Assembly (NCBI GenBank): GCA_019119355.1
Contig: DWXE01000001.1
Span: 1 to 64,000, forward strand
DNA: 64,000 nt
Direction of reading: 5' to 3'
DNA from: Candidatus Eisenbergiella merdigallinarum
GTDB taxonomy: Bacteria; Bacillota; Clostridia; Lachnospirales; Lachnospiraceae
Shown here: positions 33,530-42,595 of the stretch, in pieces
Numbering within the stretch: the stretch's first letter is position 1
How the letters are laid out: each line of letters begins with the position of its first letter
Program-made: the position numbers and the translations under genes
Notes under the pieces: generated by a model
The model's database searches: none
Told to the model about the DNA's origin: nothing
What the model saw: only the letters and a program-made list of their open reading frames with translations

Positions 33530-35250
33530 GGGGAAGGGTGAGAAAAAGCGGGCTGCCGGAGCTGTTCGCCTTTCTGGAGTATGACAGGGGCCGTTATCTG
33601 GCATTTGTTCTGGGAGACGGCATTTTGGATTCTCTGGGGCGTGTCCTTCAGACTTTTTCTACAGGACAGGTGGTCTCTTTGCTGGAAAGCCGCAGGGAAG
33701 GGGCAATCTTCATGGTGGCGGCTCTTCTGCTGGTTTCCGCGGCCATGTCCGTGACCAGCCGTTTTTGTCTGAAGGGAGCGGAAAACTGCGTAAACAGGAT
33801 GAACGAAAGGATTCGGGAACGGGTATTCCGGAAAATTCCGGGGCTGAGCGCGGCGTGGTTCGATACGTCGAATTCCGGAGAACTGATCAGCAGGGTTACC
33901 AATGATATGGGAAGCTTTACACCGCTGTTTTCCGATAATATTCCGGGCATTTTTTTCTTCGTCGCCTATGGAGTGATATCCATTTTGGCGGCTATGGGGG
34001 TGAACTGGCAGCTATGTGTCATTTTCGTGATCTGCAGTCTGGGCTTTAAAGGGATTAACGATCTGGTGGTGGCCAGGATCAGGGACATCAGCGCGGATGC
34101 CTACGAAAAAAACGCCGGTCTGGTGGAGAGACTCCTGTTGATTCTTACCGGGGTTCCGGTGATCAGGCTGTTCGGGATGCAGGAGAAAATGGAAAGGGAC
34201 TACCGTCGGGAAAATGAAGAATACACCCATCTGTCCGTCCGGCTGGAAAGCTGGAAGGGATTTCAGAACGCGGCCAACGCTCTGATGACGAGTACGGTAG
34301 CGGATCTGGCCGTTATCCTGGGGGCCTGGCTGGTATTGTATCACAGGGTTTCTCTGGCGGAGCTGGTGGTGCTCAGCCAGCTATCCGGCTCGGTAACCAT
34401 GATGTTTCGATGGACCGGGCAGATTTTTGGGGAAGCGGCGGCTGCCGGCGTGGCGGGCAACCGGATCCGGGAGCTTCTGGAAGAAGAGGAGGAGCCGGAG
34501 GGCTTTTCGGACGATCAAGAGGAGCCGGAGGCGGACGGCACGGAAGGACAACGGAAAAACGCCTGCCCGGAAAAGGTGCCAAAAGAGGCGGTCCGGTTTG
34601 AACATGTGAGTTTTTCCTACGGGGAAAAACCGGTCCTCGCCGACGTGAGCTTTTCGGTGGTGCAGGGTGAGACTCTGGCTCTGACCGGGGAGAGCGGCGG
34701 GGGAAAGAGCACGGTGCTCAAACTGCTCCTGGGTTTTTACGATGTACAAAAGGGCCGGATTTATCTGAACGGGAGCCCTTTAAGCGCCTATACGCGCCGG
34801 GAAGCCAGGAAGCTGTTTTCCTATGTCTCTCAGGACAGCTTTCTGTTTTCGGACAGCGTATTTGAAAACATCCGTTGCGGCAGGCCGGAAGCGGGGATAG
34901 AAGAGGTGAAACGGGCGGCGAAGCTGGCGTATGCAGACGGCTTTATCGAAGAGCTGCCGGAAGGATACGACACTTCGGTGGGGGAACGTGCGGTGCGTCT
35001 GTCCGGAGGGCAGAGACAGAGGATCGCCATCGCCCGGGCCCTGCTGAAGGACGCCCCCATCCTGTTGTTGGACGAGGCCACCTCCGCCCTGGACGCGCAG
35101 TCCCAGCTCGAGGTACAGATGGCGCTGGAGCGGCTGATGGAAGGAAGGACCGTCATTATGATCGCCCATCGGCTGTCCACCATTCGGGGAGCGGATGAAG
35201 TGCTGGTGATAGAGGGCGGCAAGGTGCGGGAGAGAATCCGGAAAGAATAG
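33526..35250 (+). CDS. ABC transporter, fused permease/ATPase (half-exporter 2)
   Basis: This protein has 574 residues with an N-terminal exporter membrane domain and a C-terminal ATPase. Walker A is GESGGGKST, the signature LSGGQRQR, Walker B LLLDEATSALD and the H-loop IAHRLST. An acidic linker (EEEEEPEGFSDDQEEPEADG) separates the domains. The protein stops soon after the H-loop (VIEGGKVRERIRKE), without the usual HxELL tail, so it is slightly short at the C-terminus. Coupled translation with the preceding gene supports a heterodimer. Confidence 0.9.
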   Translation: MRGRVRKSGLPELFAFLEYDRGRYLAFVLGDGILDSLGRVLQTFSTGQVVSLLESRREGAIFMVAALLLVSAAMSVTSRFCLKGAENCVNRMNERIRERVFRKIPGLSAAWFDTSNSGELISRVTNDMGSFTPLFSDNIPGIFFFVAYGVISILAAMGVNWQLCVIFVICSLGFKGINDLVVARIRDISADAYEKNAGLVERLLLILTGVPVIRLFGMQEKMERDYRRENEEYTHLSVRLESWKGFQNAANALMTSTVADLAVILGAWLVLYHRVSLAELVVLSQLSGSVTMMFRWTGQIFGEAAAAGVAGNRIRELLEEEEEPEGFSDDQEEPEADGTEGQRKNACPEKVPKEAVRFEHVSFSYGEKPVLADVSFSVVQGETLALTGESGGGKSTVLKLLLGFYDVQKGRIYLNGSPLSAYTRREARKLFSYVSQDSFLFSDSVFENIRCGRPEAGIEEVKRAAKLAYADGFIEELPEGYDTSVGERAVRLSGGQRQRIAIARALLKDAPILLLDEATSALDAQSQLEVQMALERLMEGRTVIMIAHRLSTIRGADEVLVIEGGKVRERIRKE

Positions 35251-35309
35251 GATCGAAGCGTTCGGGGAATCCTTCTCCCTGAAAAGAAAGGGAAAGGAGC
35301 GAAAGGCCA

Positions 35310-35744
35310 ATGATCGAATCCGATACGATCAAACTGCTGCGGGAGTGCGACGCGGGCGTGAAGATGGGAGTCGCTTCCATCGACGGGGTCCTGGACTACG
35401 TGCACGACGGCGATCTGAAAAAGCGGCTTTCGGACTGCAGGGACGAACACGACAGGCTGAAAGACGAGATGCAGGCCCTTCTGGAGCGCTGCCATGACGA
35501 CGGAAAAGAGCCGAACCCCATGGCCAGGAGCATGTCCTGGCTCAAGACCAACGCGAAGCTGGTCATGGATGAATCGGACGAAACCATCGCCGACCTGATG
35601 ACGGACGGCTGCAATATGGGGGTCAAGTCCCTGAGCAGATATCTCAACCAGTACAAAGCCGCCGACGGAAAATCGAAGGATTTTGCAAAGCGGCTGATTC
35701 AGCTGGAAGAAAAACTCGCCGCCGACATCCGGGACTATTTATGA
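35310..35744 (+). CDS. Conserved small helical protein (ferritin-like/DUF2383-type four-helix bundle)
   Basis: The 144-residue protein is almost entirely alpha-helical by composition and heptad pattern, with segments such as KLLRECDAGVKMGVASID, MSWLKTNAKLVMDESDETIA and GCNMGVKSLSRYLNQYK. From memory such proteins are widespread in Clostridia and resemble four-helix ferritin-like domains, but a complete di-iron motif is not obvious. No signal peptide or membrane segment is seen. It stands alone between the ABC exporter pair and a strong hairpin. Function is unknown; a stress-related role is only a guess. Confidence 0.6.
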   Translation: MIESDTIKLLRECDAGVKMGVASIDGVLDYVHDGDLKKRLSDCRDEHDRLKDEMQALLERCHDDGKEPNPMARSMSWLKTNAKLVMDESDETIADLMTDGCNMGVKSLSRYLNQYKAADGKSKDFAKRLIQLEEKLAADIRDYL

Positions 35745-35752
35745 CGAAAAAG

Positions 35753-35799
35753 CGGACGGCGCATCCGGATCCCTGCGGGGAAGGCGGATGCGCCGTCCG
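35753..35799. terminator. Perfect 15-bp inverted repeat, terminator-like
   Basis: CGGACGGCGCATCCG at 35753-35767 pairs perfectly with CGGATGCGCCGTCCG at 35785-35799 around a 17-base loop. On the plus strand no T-run follows. On the minus strand the stem is followed by CTTTTTCG, the form of an intrinsic terminator. It starts nine bases after the stop of the small helical protein and probably ends transcription there or blocks antisense reads. Confidence 0.55.
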
Positions 35800-35996
35800 G
35801 CCGTTGCAGGATAAAATCCCGACAGGCGCGTCCGGGCATGGGTCGCGCAAATTTTTCCGTGCGCGCTCAGTTGAGCAGGTAAATGGAAAGGTTCAAAACT
35901 GCCGTTTTTCTCCACACAAAACACACATTTTCTCCAGATTCCTTTCATGAACTCCTGATACCATTCCGTTATCACAACAGAAAGGAATCAAACGAT

Positions 35997-36857
35997 ATGG
36001 AGATCAACATCGAAAACGTCAGCATGACATATCCTGACGGGAAACAGGCGCTCAAATCGCTTTCCCTGAATCTGCGCTCCCCGGGCATGATCGGCCTTCT
36101 GGGGCCGAACGGCGCGGGAAAGTCCACCCTGATGAAGCTGCTGGTCGCGGCCCTCCTTCCGACTTCCGGAGCCATCCGTGTGGACGGAGTGCCTCTGGAA
36201 AAAGCGGAGCGGGAACTGAAGGCGCAGCTGGGATACCTGCCCCAGGACTTCGGCCTGTTCGACGAACTCACCGTGACGGAATTTCTGGACTATATGGCCG
36301 CCTTAAAAGGGTTGAAAAATCCGAAGGCGCACATCTGGGAAATCATCCGCACGGTGAACCTGGCGGAAAAGGCAAAGGCGAAAATCCGCACCCTGTCGGG
36401 CGGACAGCGTCAGCGGGTGGGCATCGCCCAGGCGCTTCTGGGAACCCCGTCCCTTTTGATCTTTGACGAACCTACCGTAGGGCTGGATCCGGAGGAACGC
36501 ATCCATTTCCGAAATCTGTTTTCCAGGGCGGCGCAAAACAGCCTTGTGCTCCTGTCCACCCATATCATCGAGGACGTGCAGTCGGTGTGCGATCATCTGG
36601 TGGTCATCGACGGAGGGGCGATTTTATTCGCAGGAACGCCGGAACAGCTGATCGGGATCGCGGCGGGACATGTGGGCACTTTCTGGGAAAAGGAGGCGGC
36701 CCGGGAACAGGGGCTTATGATCACGGCGCGGATCAATACCGGTCAGGGCGTCCGATGCCGCGGCGTGGCCGACCGCCTTCCGGCCTGCGTCAAACCGGAG
36801 GAACCCACGCTGGAAGACGCATATCTCTATCTGACTTCCGGGGAGGTGACAGGATGA
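35997..36857 (+). CDS. ABC transporter ATP-binding protein
   Basis: The start at 35997 (MEINIENVSMTYPDG), ten bases after AAAGGA, gives 286 residues. Walker A is LLGPNGAGKST, the Q-loop is YLPQDFGLFDELT, the signature is LSGGQRQRVGIAQALL, Walker B is LLIFDEPTVGLDP and the H-loop is LLSTHIIED. It is a CcmA/NatA-type subunit that would drive the membrane protein encoded directly behind it, with an ATGA overlap. The extended C-terminus (about residues 225-286) is typical of bacitracin- or sodium-extruding-type ABC-2 systems. The substrate is unknown. Confidence 0.9.
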   Translation: MEINIENVSMTYPDGKQALKSLSLNLRSPGMIGLLGPNGAGKSTLMKLLVAALLPTSGAIRVDGVPLEKAERELKAQLGYLPQDFGLFDELTVTEFLDYMAALKGLKNPKAHIWEIIRTVNLAEKAKAKIRTLSGGQRQRVGIAQALLGTPSLLIFDEPTVGLDPEERIHFRNLFSRAAQNSLVLLSTHIIEDVQSVCDHLVVIDGGAILFAGTPEQLIGIAAGHVGTFWEKEAAREQGLMITARINTGQGVRCRGVADRLPACVKPEEPTLEDAYLYLTSGEVTG

Positions 36858-39043
36858 CCGCCGCGCGACTGTTTTTGCCGGAGCTGGGACGTCTCCTGAA
36901 AAACCGCCTGACCTGGCTGATCGCCTTGCTGACGATCCTGTCCCCGGCAGCGGGCCTCACGCTCTACCGCCCGGCTGAGGCAGACACCATGATGTCCATG
37001 TATCTGGCCAACCCGTCCCTGGCGGGCGGCGCGGCGGGAGCGATCCTGTTCGGCCTTCTGACGGTGTACGAACTGGACCGGGCCGGCCGCAGCCGGGCGG
37101 ATGTCCTGCTGGATGCGGCGGTCTCGCCCCTGACCATGGCGCTGGTGCGCCTGCTTTCCATGATCGCTGCCGCCGTCTGGACCCTGGCAGCGGCCATGCT
37201 GGTCTGGTTCCCCGTCAGCAAAAAGCTGATCGGCTCCGTCCTGGGCGCGACGGATTTTGTCCTGGCGTATGCGCTGTTTATGGGCCTGGCCATGGCGTTG
37301 GGCATCCTGGCCGCTTCATCCGCATTTTTGCTCACCCGGCGGGCGGATCTGGCTTCGGTGCTGCTGATCGTTTTTGCGGGGCTGAGCCTCACCGTCTGGG
37401 CCGACGACTGGCAGCTGTGCTGGCTCAATCCCTGTGTGTGGGCGCTGTCCGACGATTTTTCCAACTTCCGGATCTTCCGTTCCGTAGCCTATATGCGCCT
37501 CACCTGGCTCCTGGCGCTGTCCGGCGTCTGGACGCTCTCCTGGCTCTGCGTCCGGCAGTACAAAAAAGGGCTTTTCGGCTCGTTTTCCCGCAACGCCCGC
37601 CGGATCCTTCGCCCCGCCGTGGCCCTTTGCCTTCTGGGCTGCTGCGCTCTGTCCTGGGCGGCGCAGCCCATGGTGGATCACAGCGATCCGGACGAAACGA
37701 AGATGTCCTTTTCGGAAATCCCCTATCTGGACAAGGTGGCATATGTCCGGCGCCTGGCGCGGGTATTTCCGGATACGGACGCGGGAACGCTGCGGGGAAC
37801 GGCCACTTACTGGCTCCAAAACGCCTCGGGAGAGGAGCAGACCGTGGCTTTCGGAATCAATCCGGGCTATGAGGTCCGTTCCGTCACCGCAAACGGGACA
37901 AAAGCGCCCTTTCGGGTGGGAACCCGTCAGGAATTCAACGAGGCCCTGCTGGAGGTGGAGATTCCGGAAGCGGATGAAGTGGAGCTGACCGTGGAATACG
38001 GCGGATTTCCCCGGGAAAACGGGAATCTTGCCATCATGCAGGGTTCCATGGAAATCAGCGACGAGTACATTTGCCTGGAAAACGCCAATCTGTCCCCGAG
38101 ACTGATGAACGTGCCGCCAGGGGAGGAAGGTTATCCCGCTACCATCGAAATTACCCTGCCGGACACCATGACGGTGATCCCCTTTGGAACCGGTCAGGCC
38201 GACGCGGTGGATCGGGGAGAAGGCGGGACGCTGACCTGGCGCTATGAGAGCAACGGGACGGGCGGCATCCTCTATGCGGGGGATTATATCCGCCAAGATA
38301 TCCGGGCGGGCGGAATCGATCTGGAATTCTATTACGGCAGAAAACACCGGGATATTATGGAAGCTTCGGGCGCGGCGGACGCGGTGAAATCCGTTGTGGA
38401 TTACTGCACCGGGCATTACGGAGCCCTGTCCTTTCTGGCCGGAAATTCCCTCAAGCTCATCCAGAGCCGGGTTTCCGGAGGCGGATACGCCACGAACGGA
38501 GCCAGCCTGCTGGACGAACAGGATTTCACGGCCGCGAACTTAAGCGACACGGAAAAAGGGGCCGTACCGGGAGAGGTGATGATCCATGAGCTGGTCCATC
38601 AGTGGTGGGGGCTGGGCAATATGTTCGACGTGTCGGACGGGACGGACGACTGGTCCGCCGAGGGCCTGACGGTCTATACCACCTGGCGCATTGTGAAGGA
38701 GCTTTACGGAGAAGCGTATGCCCGGGAAAACTATGTAGAACGGTGGCAGGAGGCGGTGGACGACTATTATCTGAATTTCTATGTCCGAAATCCCCAATAT
38801 CTGGAAATGCTCCCGGAGAAGGAGCGGGCGAAGATCGACAACAGCCTGACCTGGGTGAGGAGATACTGCGAAATGCCGCTGAAAATCCTGAAAGCCCAGG
38901 AGCTGGTGGGCGGGGAAGAATCCATGGACCGTATCCTGCGGGGGCTGTTCAACCGGGAGCTGGATCCTGCCAGCCCCTGGCTGACAAAACAGGACTTTTT
39001 GGACGCCTGCGGGCTGACGGAGGAGGAGATTAACCTTGGCTAA
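36854..39043 (+). CDS. ABC-2 permease fused to an M1-type metallopeptidase domain
   Basis: The protein has 729 residues. Residues 1-280 hold about seven hydrophobic segments of ABC-2 permease type, beginning with FLPELGRLLKNRLTWLIALL. The remainder is extracytoplasmic-looking and carries the gluzincin motif HELVHQWWG (His578, Glu579, His582) followed by a downstream Glu603 in WSAEGLTVY. This is an M1 aminopeptidase-like active site. Fusions of this kind are known in Clostridia and Bacteroidetes as 'permease/M1 family aminopeptidase', with no well-established substrate. It overlaps the ATPase gene by ATGA and the next membrane protein by eight bases. Confidence 0.85.
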   Translation: MTAARLFLPELGRLLKNRLTWLIALLTILSPAAGLTLYRPAEADTMMSMYLANPSLAGGAAGAILFGLLTVYELDRAGRSRADVLLDAAVSPLTMALVRLLSMIAAAVWTLAAAMLVWFPVSKKLIGSVLGATDFVLAYALFMGLAMALGILAASSAFLLTRRADLASVLLIVFAGLSLTVWADDWQLCWLNPCVWALSDDFSNFRIFRSVAYMRLTWLLALSGVWTLSWLCVRQYKKGLFGSFSRNARRILRPAVALCLLGCCALSWAAQPMVDHSDPDETKMSFSEIPYLDKVAYVRRLARVFPDTDAGTLRGTATYWLQNASGEEQTVAFGINPGYEVRSVTANGTKAPFRVGTRQEFNEALLEVEIPEADEVELTVEYGGFPRENGNLAIMQGSMEISDEYICLENANLSPRLMNVPPGEEGYPATIEITLPDTMTVIPFGTGQADAVDRGEGGTLTWRYESNGTGGILYAGDYIRQDIRAGGIDLEFYYGRKHRDIMEASGAADAVKSVVDYCTGHYGALSFLAGNSLKLIQSRVSGGGYATNGASLLDEQDFTAANLSDTEKGAVPGEVMIHELVHQWWGLGNMFDVSDGTDDWSAEGLTVYTTWRIVKELYGEAYARENYVERWQEAVDDYYLNFYVRNPQYLEMLPEKERAKIDNSLTWVRRYCEMPLKILKAQELVGGEESMDRILRGLFNRELDPASPWLTKQDFLDACGLTEEEINLG

Positions 39044-39767
39044 ACTGTTTCGTTACGAGTGCAAAAGATTGTTGTGGAACAAATTTTTCTTTGGGATCCT
39101 GGCGGCGCTTCTTTTGTATGGGCATCAGGTGCTGAGTGGCGCGACCGTCCTGGGCGTAGCCCACACCGCGCCGTTTTCGCCCTGGAGCTTCGGCGACTAT
39201 CTGAGCCGCATCCTGCCGCTGCTCTGGATGGGAACCCTGTTCTTTTTGACCTTTTTTACCTCTTCGAAAGCGCGGCGCGCGGCGGTTTTGACGGACGCTG
39301 CTCCCATGGCGCCCGGCCGGTACGCGGCGGCCCGATGCGGCGCCGCCCTGGCGGGGACCGGGATCCTGGCTCTGGCCGGACTGCTGGAAGCCGCCATATT
39401 TTACGGAACGTATTTCGGATGGTTCGGATGGGAAAGCCTGCTGCTTCCGGCAGCGGTCACCCTGATTCCCGCCCTGCTGTTCGCCCTGGGGAGCGGCTGG
39501 CTGCTGGGGCGAATCCGGAGCTGGCTGCTGTACGTCTGGATGCCGCTTCCGGTCCTCTGCATGCTCCTGCCCCTGCCGGAAGCACTGGGGCTGTGGAATG
39601 GAAGCTTCTTTTCGGAATATCCCCTGACCCTGGGGATGCTGGATCCGGCTTTTGAGCTGCCGCCCTTTGCGGCAGCGGCCCAGTGCCTCCTGTTGGCCGG
39701 GGGCGTCGTCCTGTTAGCGCTGGGGGGAAGGAGATCCGGCGGTTTTGCCGGGGGCTGCCCGGAATAA
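39036..39767 (+). CDS. ABC-2-type membrane protein, second permease
   Basis: The 243-residue protein starts with TTG, eight bases after GGAGGAG and inside the end of the preceding gene. It has about six hydrophobic segments, beginning with YECKRLLWNKFFFGILAALL, and no other domain. It probably forms the membrane complex with the permease/peptidase fusion. Its last 54 bases overlap the end of the histidine kinase gene on the other strand. Confidence 0.72.
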   Translation: MAKLFRYECKRLLWNKFFFGILAALLLYGHQVLSGATVLGVAHTAPFSPWSFGDYLSRILPLLWMGTLFFLTFFTSSKARRAAVLTDAAPMAPGRYAAARCGAALAGTGILALAGLLEAAIFYGTYFGWFGWESLLLPAAVTLIPALLFALGSGWLLGRIRSWLLYVWMPLPVLCMLLPLPEALGLWNGSFFSEYPLTLGMLDPAFELPPFAAAAQCLLLAGGVVLLALGGRRSGGFAGGCPE

Positions 39768-41216
39768 AACGGTGGCCCTTACTCCCTCGGCGGTATTTTC
39801 GATGGCGCAGGAGGCGCGATGGCGCTCCAGGATGGTCTGCACCAGATACAGCCCCAGGCCGCTGCCGCCGGTGCTCCGGTTCCGGGAGTTTTCCTCCCGG
39901 TAAAAGGCTTCGAAGAGATGGGGGATGGCGTCTTCCCGGATGCGGGCTCCGCCGTTTTCCACAAAAAAGGCGGGCGACCCGTCCCGGATGCCGCACCAGA
40001 CGCGGATGCGGGCGCCTTCCGGGGAATAAAAGACCGCGTTGGAGAGCAGATTTTCCACCGCTTTTCCCAGGAGGGAAGGATCTCCGGTCACGAAAACGTC
40101 CGGATCCAGGGAGGAGACCAGCGTTTGACCGCGCAGGTCCAGCAGTTCCGCGTCCAGGTCCAGCTGCTGCCGAATCAGGGAGGAGAGATCCACGCGCTGC
40201 TGCCGGATCGGCACGGAACCGGATTCCATGCGGGAAATGGTCAGCATTTCCCGGATCAGGTTTTCCATCCGGCCGGCGACCTGGAGGGAGCGGAGCAGAT
40301 ACCTGTCCCGGTTTTGATAAACGTCTATGCCTTCCAGCATTCCGGCCAGCTGCCCTTTCAGGATGGTGAGCGGGGTCTTCAGTTCATGGGACGCGGCGGA
40401 GAAAAAAGCCGTCCGGCGGCGGTCGGCTTCCCGTTCCCGCTCCACCTCTCCCTGCAGGCGGAGATTGGCGCTCTCCAGCTCCTTTAAGGCGGAGGACAGC
40501 CGGCGCGACATCCGGTCCAGGCTGTTCCCCAGCTTTCCGATTTCATCCGGGCGCTGCAGACCGCATTCCCAGACGAAATCCAGCCCGGCCATCTTTTCCG
40601 CGATGGCGCTGAGGCGGAGGATGGGGCGGGTGATGGACCGGGAGTAAATCAGCGCGCACAGCAGGGACAGGAGCAGCAGCACAAAAAACAGCCAGGGAGC
40701 CATCCGGATCATGGCCTGCACCGCCAGATTTTGCGCCTGCATGCGGGGAATGACGGAGAGGGTACAGGTTTCGTCCCGATCGGCAAACTGGACGTCTGTG
40801 CTGATGGTGGTCCGTTGGGACATGGCGACGTTGACGAAGGCGTCCGTTTCCTTTTCATCAGTTTCATAAGCGGACCAGGTAACGGATGCCGCGCCTTCTT
40901 CGGAGGGCTGTTCGACGGTGAGGCGGGAAGAGGTGGTCGCCAGCGATCCGTCGGGAAAGGTCAGCACCACGTCCGCGCCGCAGGAGCGGATGAATTCATC
41001 CAGCAGGGGGCCGCAGTCCCTGAAATCCGTTTGGCTCAGGGTTTCTGCCAGGGCATTCGTCCGGCGGACCAGATCGTCGCTGACTGCGGCGGACCAGGTG
41101 ATGGGAGTCACCCAGGCGATGAGGCCGAAGGTGATGGAAAGGGCCCCGAAGAGGAGGAGGGCGGTGGTGAAAAAGATGCGGGCCGTCAGGCTTTCACGGA
41201 TTTTCTTTCGCAGCAC
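39714..41216 (-). CDS. Sensor histidine kinase (HAMP, HisKA, HATPase_c)
   Basis: The 500-residue protein starts with GTG after a GGGGGTGGG site and overlaps the response regulator gene by 23 bases. A first membrane helix (about 14-37) and a second (about 172-192) bracket an extracytoplasmic sensor domain. A HAMP region follows, then the H-box SAASHELKTPLTIL with His277, the N-box NLLSNAVFYSPEG and the G-box GGSGLGLYLVQ. It phosphorylates the adjacent OmpR-type regulator. Its convergence with the ABC/M1 genes suggests that the pair may control them in response to a cell-envelope signal, which is inference. Confidence 0.9.
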   Translation of the reverse strand: MLRKKIRESLTARIFFTTALLLFGALSITFGLIAWVTPITWSAAVSDDLVRRTNALAETLSQTDFRDCGPLLDEFIRSCGADVVLTFPDGSLATTSSRLTVEQPSEEGAASVTWSAYETDEKETDAFVNVAMSQRTTISTDVQFADRDETCTLSVIPRMQAQNLAVQAMIRMAPWLFFVLLLLSLLCALIYSRSITRPILRLSAIAEKMAGLDFVWECGLQRPDEIGKLGNSLDRMSRRLSSALKELESANLRLQGEVEREREADRRRTAFFSAASHELKTPLTILKGQLAGMLEGIDVYQNRDRYLLRSLQVAGRMENLIREMLTISRMESGSVPIRQQRVDLSSLIRQQLDLDAELLDLRGQTLVSSLDPDVFVTGDPSLLGKAVENLLSNAVFYSPEGARIRVWCGIRDGSPAFFVENGGARIREDAIPHLFEAFYREENSRNRSTGGSGLGLYLVQTILERHRASCAIENTAEGVRATVLFRAAPGKTAGSPSPQR

Positions 41217-41859
41217 GATATCCCACCCCCCTTACCGTTTCGATATAATCCCGATTCAATTTGTGCCGGAGGTTCTTGATGTGGCTGTCCACCACGCGCT
41301 CATCCCCGTAAAAATCGTATCCCCACAGTTTCACCAAAAGCATCTCCCTGGTGAAAACGCGCCCGGGGGAGGCCAGAAACGTATGCAGCAGTTCGAATTC
41401 CCTGGCGGTCAGATCCAGAGAGCGGCCCTCCAGCAGAACTTCTCTGGTATCCGCATCCAGCGTCAGATCCCGGTAATGCAGAGCGCTTTTTGCCGGTTCT
41501 GAGCTCCTTAGCAGGATCACGCGGATCTTTTCCAGCAGGACGGGCATGGAGAAGGGTTTGGTCACATAGTCGTCGATGTCCATGCCGTACCCTTTCAGCT
41601 GTTGTTCCTCTTCTTCCAGGGCCGTGAGCATCAGGATGGGGACCCGGGACTGTTTCCGGATCAGCTCGCATACGCCGAAGCCGTCGATTTTGGGAAGCAT
41701 GATGTCGAGCAGGACGAGATCGAAGGAACCCTGCTGAAACATGGAAACGGCTTCCACTCCGTCCCCGGCCGCCGCGGGCATATATCCGGTGTCCTTTAAC
41801 CAGGCGCAGAGCAGTTCCTGAATATCCGGTTCATCTTCCACGATTAAAATTTTTTTCAT
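41194..41859 (-). CDS. OmpR/PhoB-family response regulator
   Basis: The start at 41859 (MKKILIVEDEPD) follows a GGTGA site and gives 221 residues. The receiver domain shows the acidic pair (Glu8, Asp9 region), phosphoacceptor Asp52 in LVLLDIMLPKIDG and the conserved MLTA and TKPF segments. The C-terminal winged helix carries LTAREFELLHTFLASPG and VVDSHIKNLRHKL. It is the first gene of the two-gene signalling operon, so it is transcribed ahead of its kinase. Confidence 0.92.
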   Translation of the reverse strand: MKKILIVEDEPDIQELLCAWLKDTGYMPAAAGDGVEAVSMFQQGSFDLVLLDIMLPKIDGFGVCELIRKQSRVPILMLTALEEEEQQLKGYGMDIDDYVTKPFSMPVLLEKIRVILLRSSEPAKSALHYRDLTLDADTREVLLEGRSLDLTAREFELLHTFLASPGRVFTREMLLVKLWGYDFYGDERVVDSHIKNLRHKLNRDYIETVRGVGYRAAKENP

Positions 41860-41876
41860 AAGCAATCACCGTCTGC

Positions 41877-41885
41877 AGTATAGCA
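41877..41885 (-). promoter_or_regulatory. Extended -10 of the two-component operon
   Basis: On the minus strand TGCTATACT occurs 18 bases before the regulator start, an extended -10 (TGN-TATACT). No good -35 is seen at the expected distance. Confidence 0.3.
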
Positions 41886-41948
41886 CGGATCTATGAATTT
41901 CCTGTGGAGAAATCCGAAAAAGCGGAAGTTTTGGCAGGGTTTCAAAGC

Positions 41949-41977
41949 TTGCCGCCGGCCGCAGGAAAACGTATAAT
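41949..41977 (+). promoter_or_regulatory. Promoter of the small lipoprotein gene
   Basis: TTGCCG at 41949-41954 and a perfect TATAAT at 41972-41977 are 17 bases apart. They lie 30 bases before the lipoprotein start. Confidence 0.55.
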
Positions 41978-42007
41978 GGAAAAAAGAGAGAAAGGGACCG
42001 GGGACGA

Positions 42008-42361
42008 ATGAGAAGAAAGCTGTTGATTTGCGCCGCAACCGTTGCGTTGGGAGCGGCCTGCGCGGGATGCGGATGCGGTTCCGCCTTATATACGCTGGCT
42101 GAGCTGGCAAAGAGCGCTGTTTCGGACGAGCCCTACGTCAGCTACGAGGAAAAGATTTACCTCGAAACGGTGGAGGCGTTTCTGGAAGCTTCCGAAGCCG
42201 GAGACAAAAAGGCCATCCGGAAACTGTTTTCCAAAAACGCGCGAAAGAGCGATGAAGATCTGGACAGACAGATCGATCTGTGGCTGGAAGAATACCCCGG
42301 AAATGTAAACCCAAGAATTGATACAAGAAAATGCGGTTGTCAGATTGAGAAAGTGGCTTGA
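42008..42361 (+). CDS. Truncated DUF5104-like lipoprotein
   Basis: The 117-residue product opens with MRRKLLICAATVALGAACAG and a lipoprotein-type cysteine at 21. EAFLEASEAGDKKAIRKLFS and LDRQIDLWLEEYPG follow, which recall the DUF5104 lipoproteins of Lachnospiraceae. Members normally continue for another 60-100 residues. Here the sequence leaves the family after EEYPG and ends as NVNPRIDTRKCGCQIEKVA. The change coincides with a drop in GC content near 42300, so the 3' part has probably been replaced by the neighbouring mobile-DNA debris. The promoter and signal peptide are intact, so it may still be expressed. Confidence 0.5.
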   Translation: MRRKLLICAATVALGAACAGCGCGSALYTLAELAKSAVSDEPYVSYEEKIYLETVEAFLEASEAGDKKAIRKLFSKNARKSDEDLDRQIDLWLEEYPGNVNPRIDTRKCGCQIEKVA

Positions 42362-42481
42362 AATCAAGGGATTTCAGAAAACAAAGGCTTTACGCTGACT
42401 CTTTCTTTATGCTCACGGTGGGCGGAAGCTGTGGCAACACCGAAAGTGGAAACGACAACAGCAGAAAACCACCTGACAACT

Positions 42482-42595
42482 GATATGATACCCTCAAGTA
42501 GGACACTAAAATATAAAAAACCTACTTGGGGGTATTTTATGTCCAGAAAAAGTAAGATTGATGCACTGGAGAAAGTAAAAATTGTAGTGCAGTAT
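42482..42595 (+). mobile_element. Left-end fragment of an IS3-family insertion sequence
   Basis: The end-like CCCTCAAGTAGGACA (42491-42505) is followed by an inverted repeat (CAAGTAGG at 42495-42502 with CCTACTTG at 42521-42528). An OrfA start at 42539 encodes MSRKSKIDALEKVKIVVQYQ, the usual beginning of an IS3-family helix-turn-helix transposase subunit. The homology stops near 42595, where the sequence joins a truncated regulator gene. Only about 110 bases remain and the element is dead. Confidence 0.6.

Noticed and set aside
36587-36853. Extension of the permease/peptidase gene into the ATPase gene
   Set aside because: The extra 89 codons are the out-of-phase shadow of the ATPase C-terminus. 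The ATGA overlap at 36854 and the hydrophobic N-terminus fix the start.
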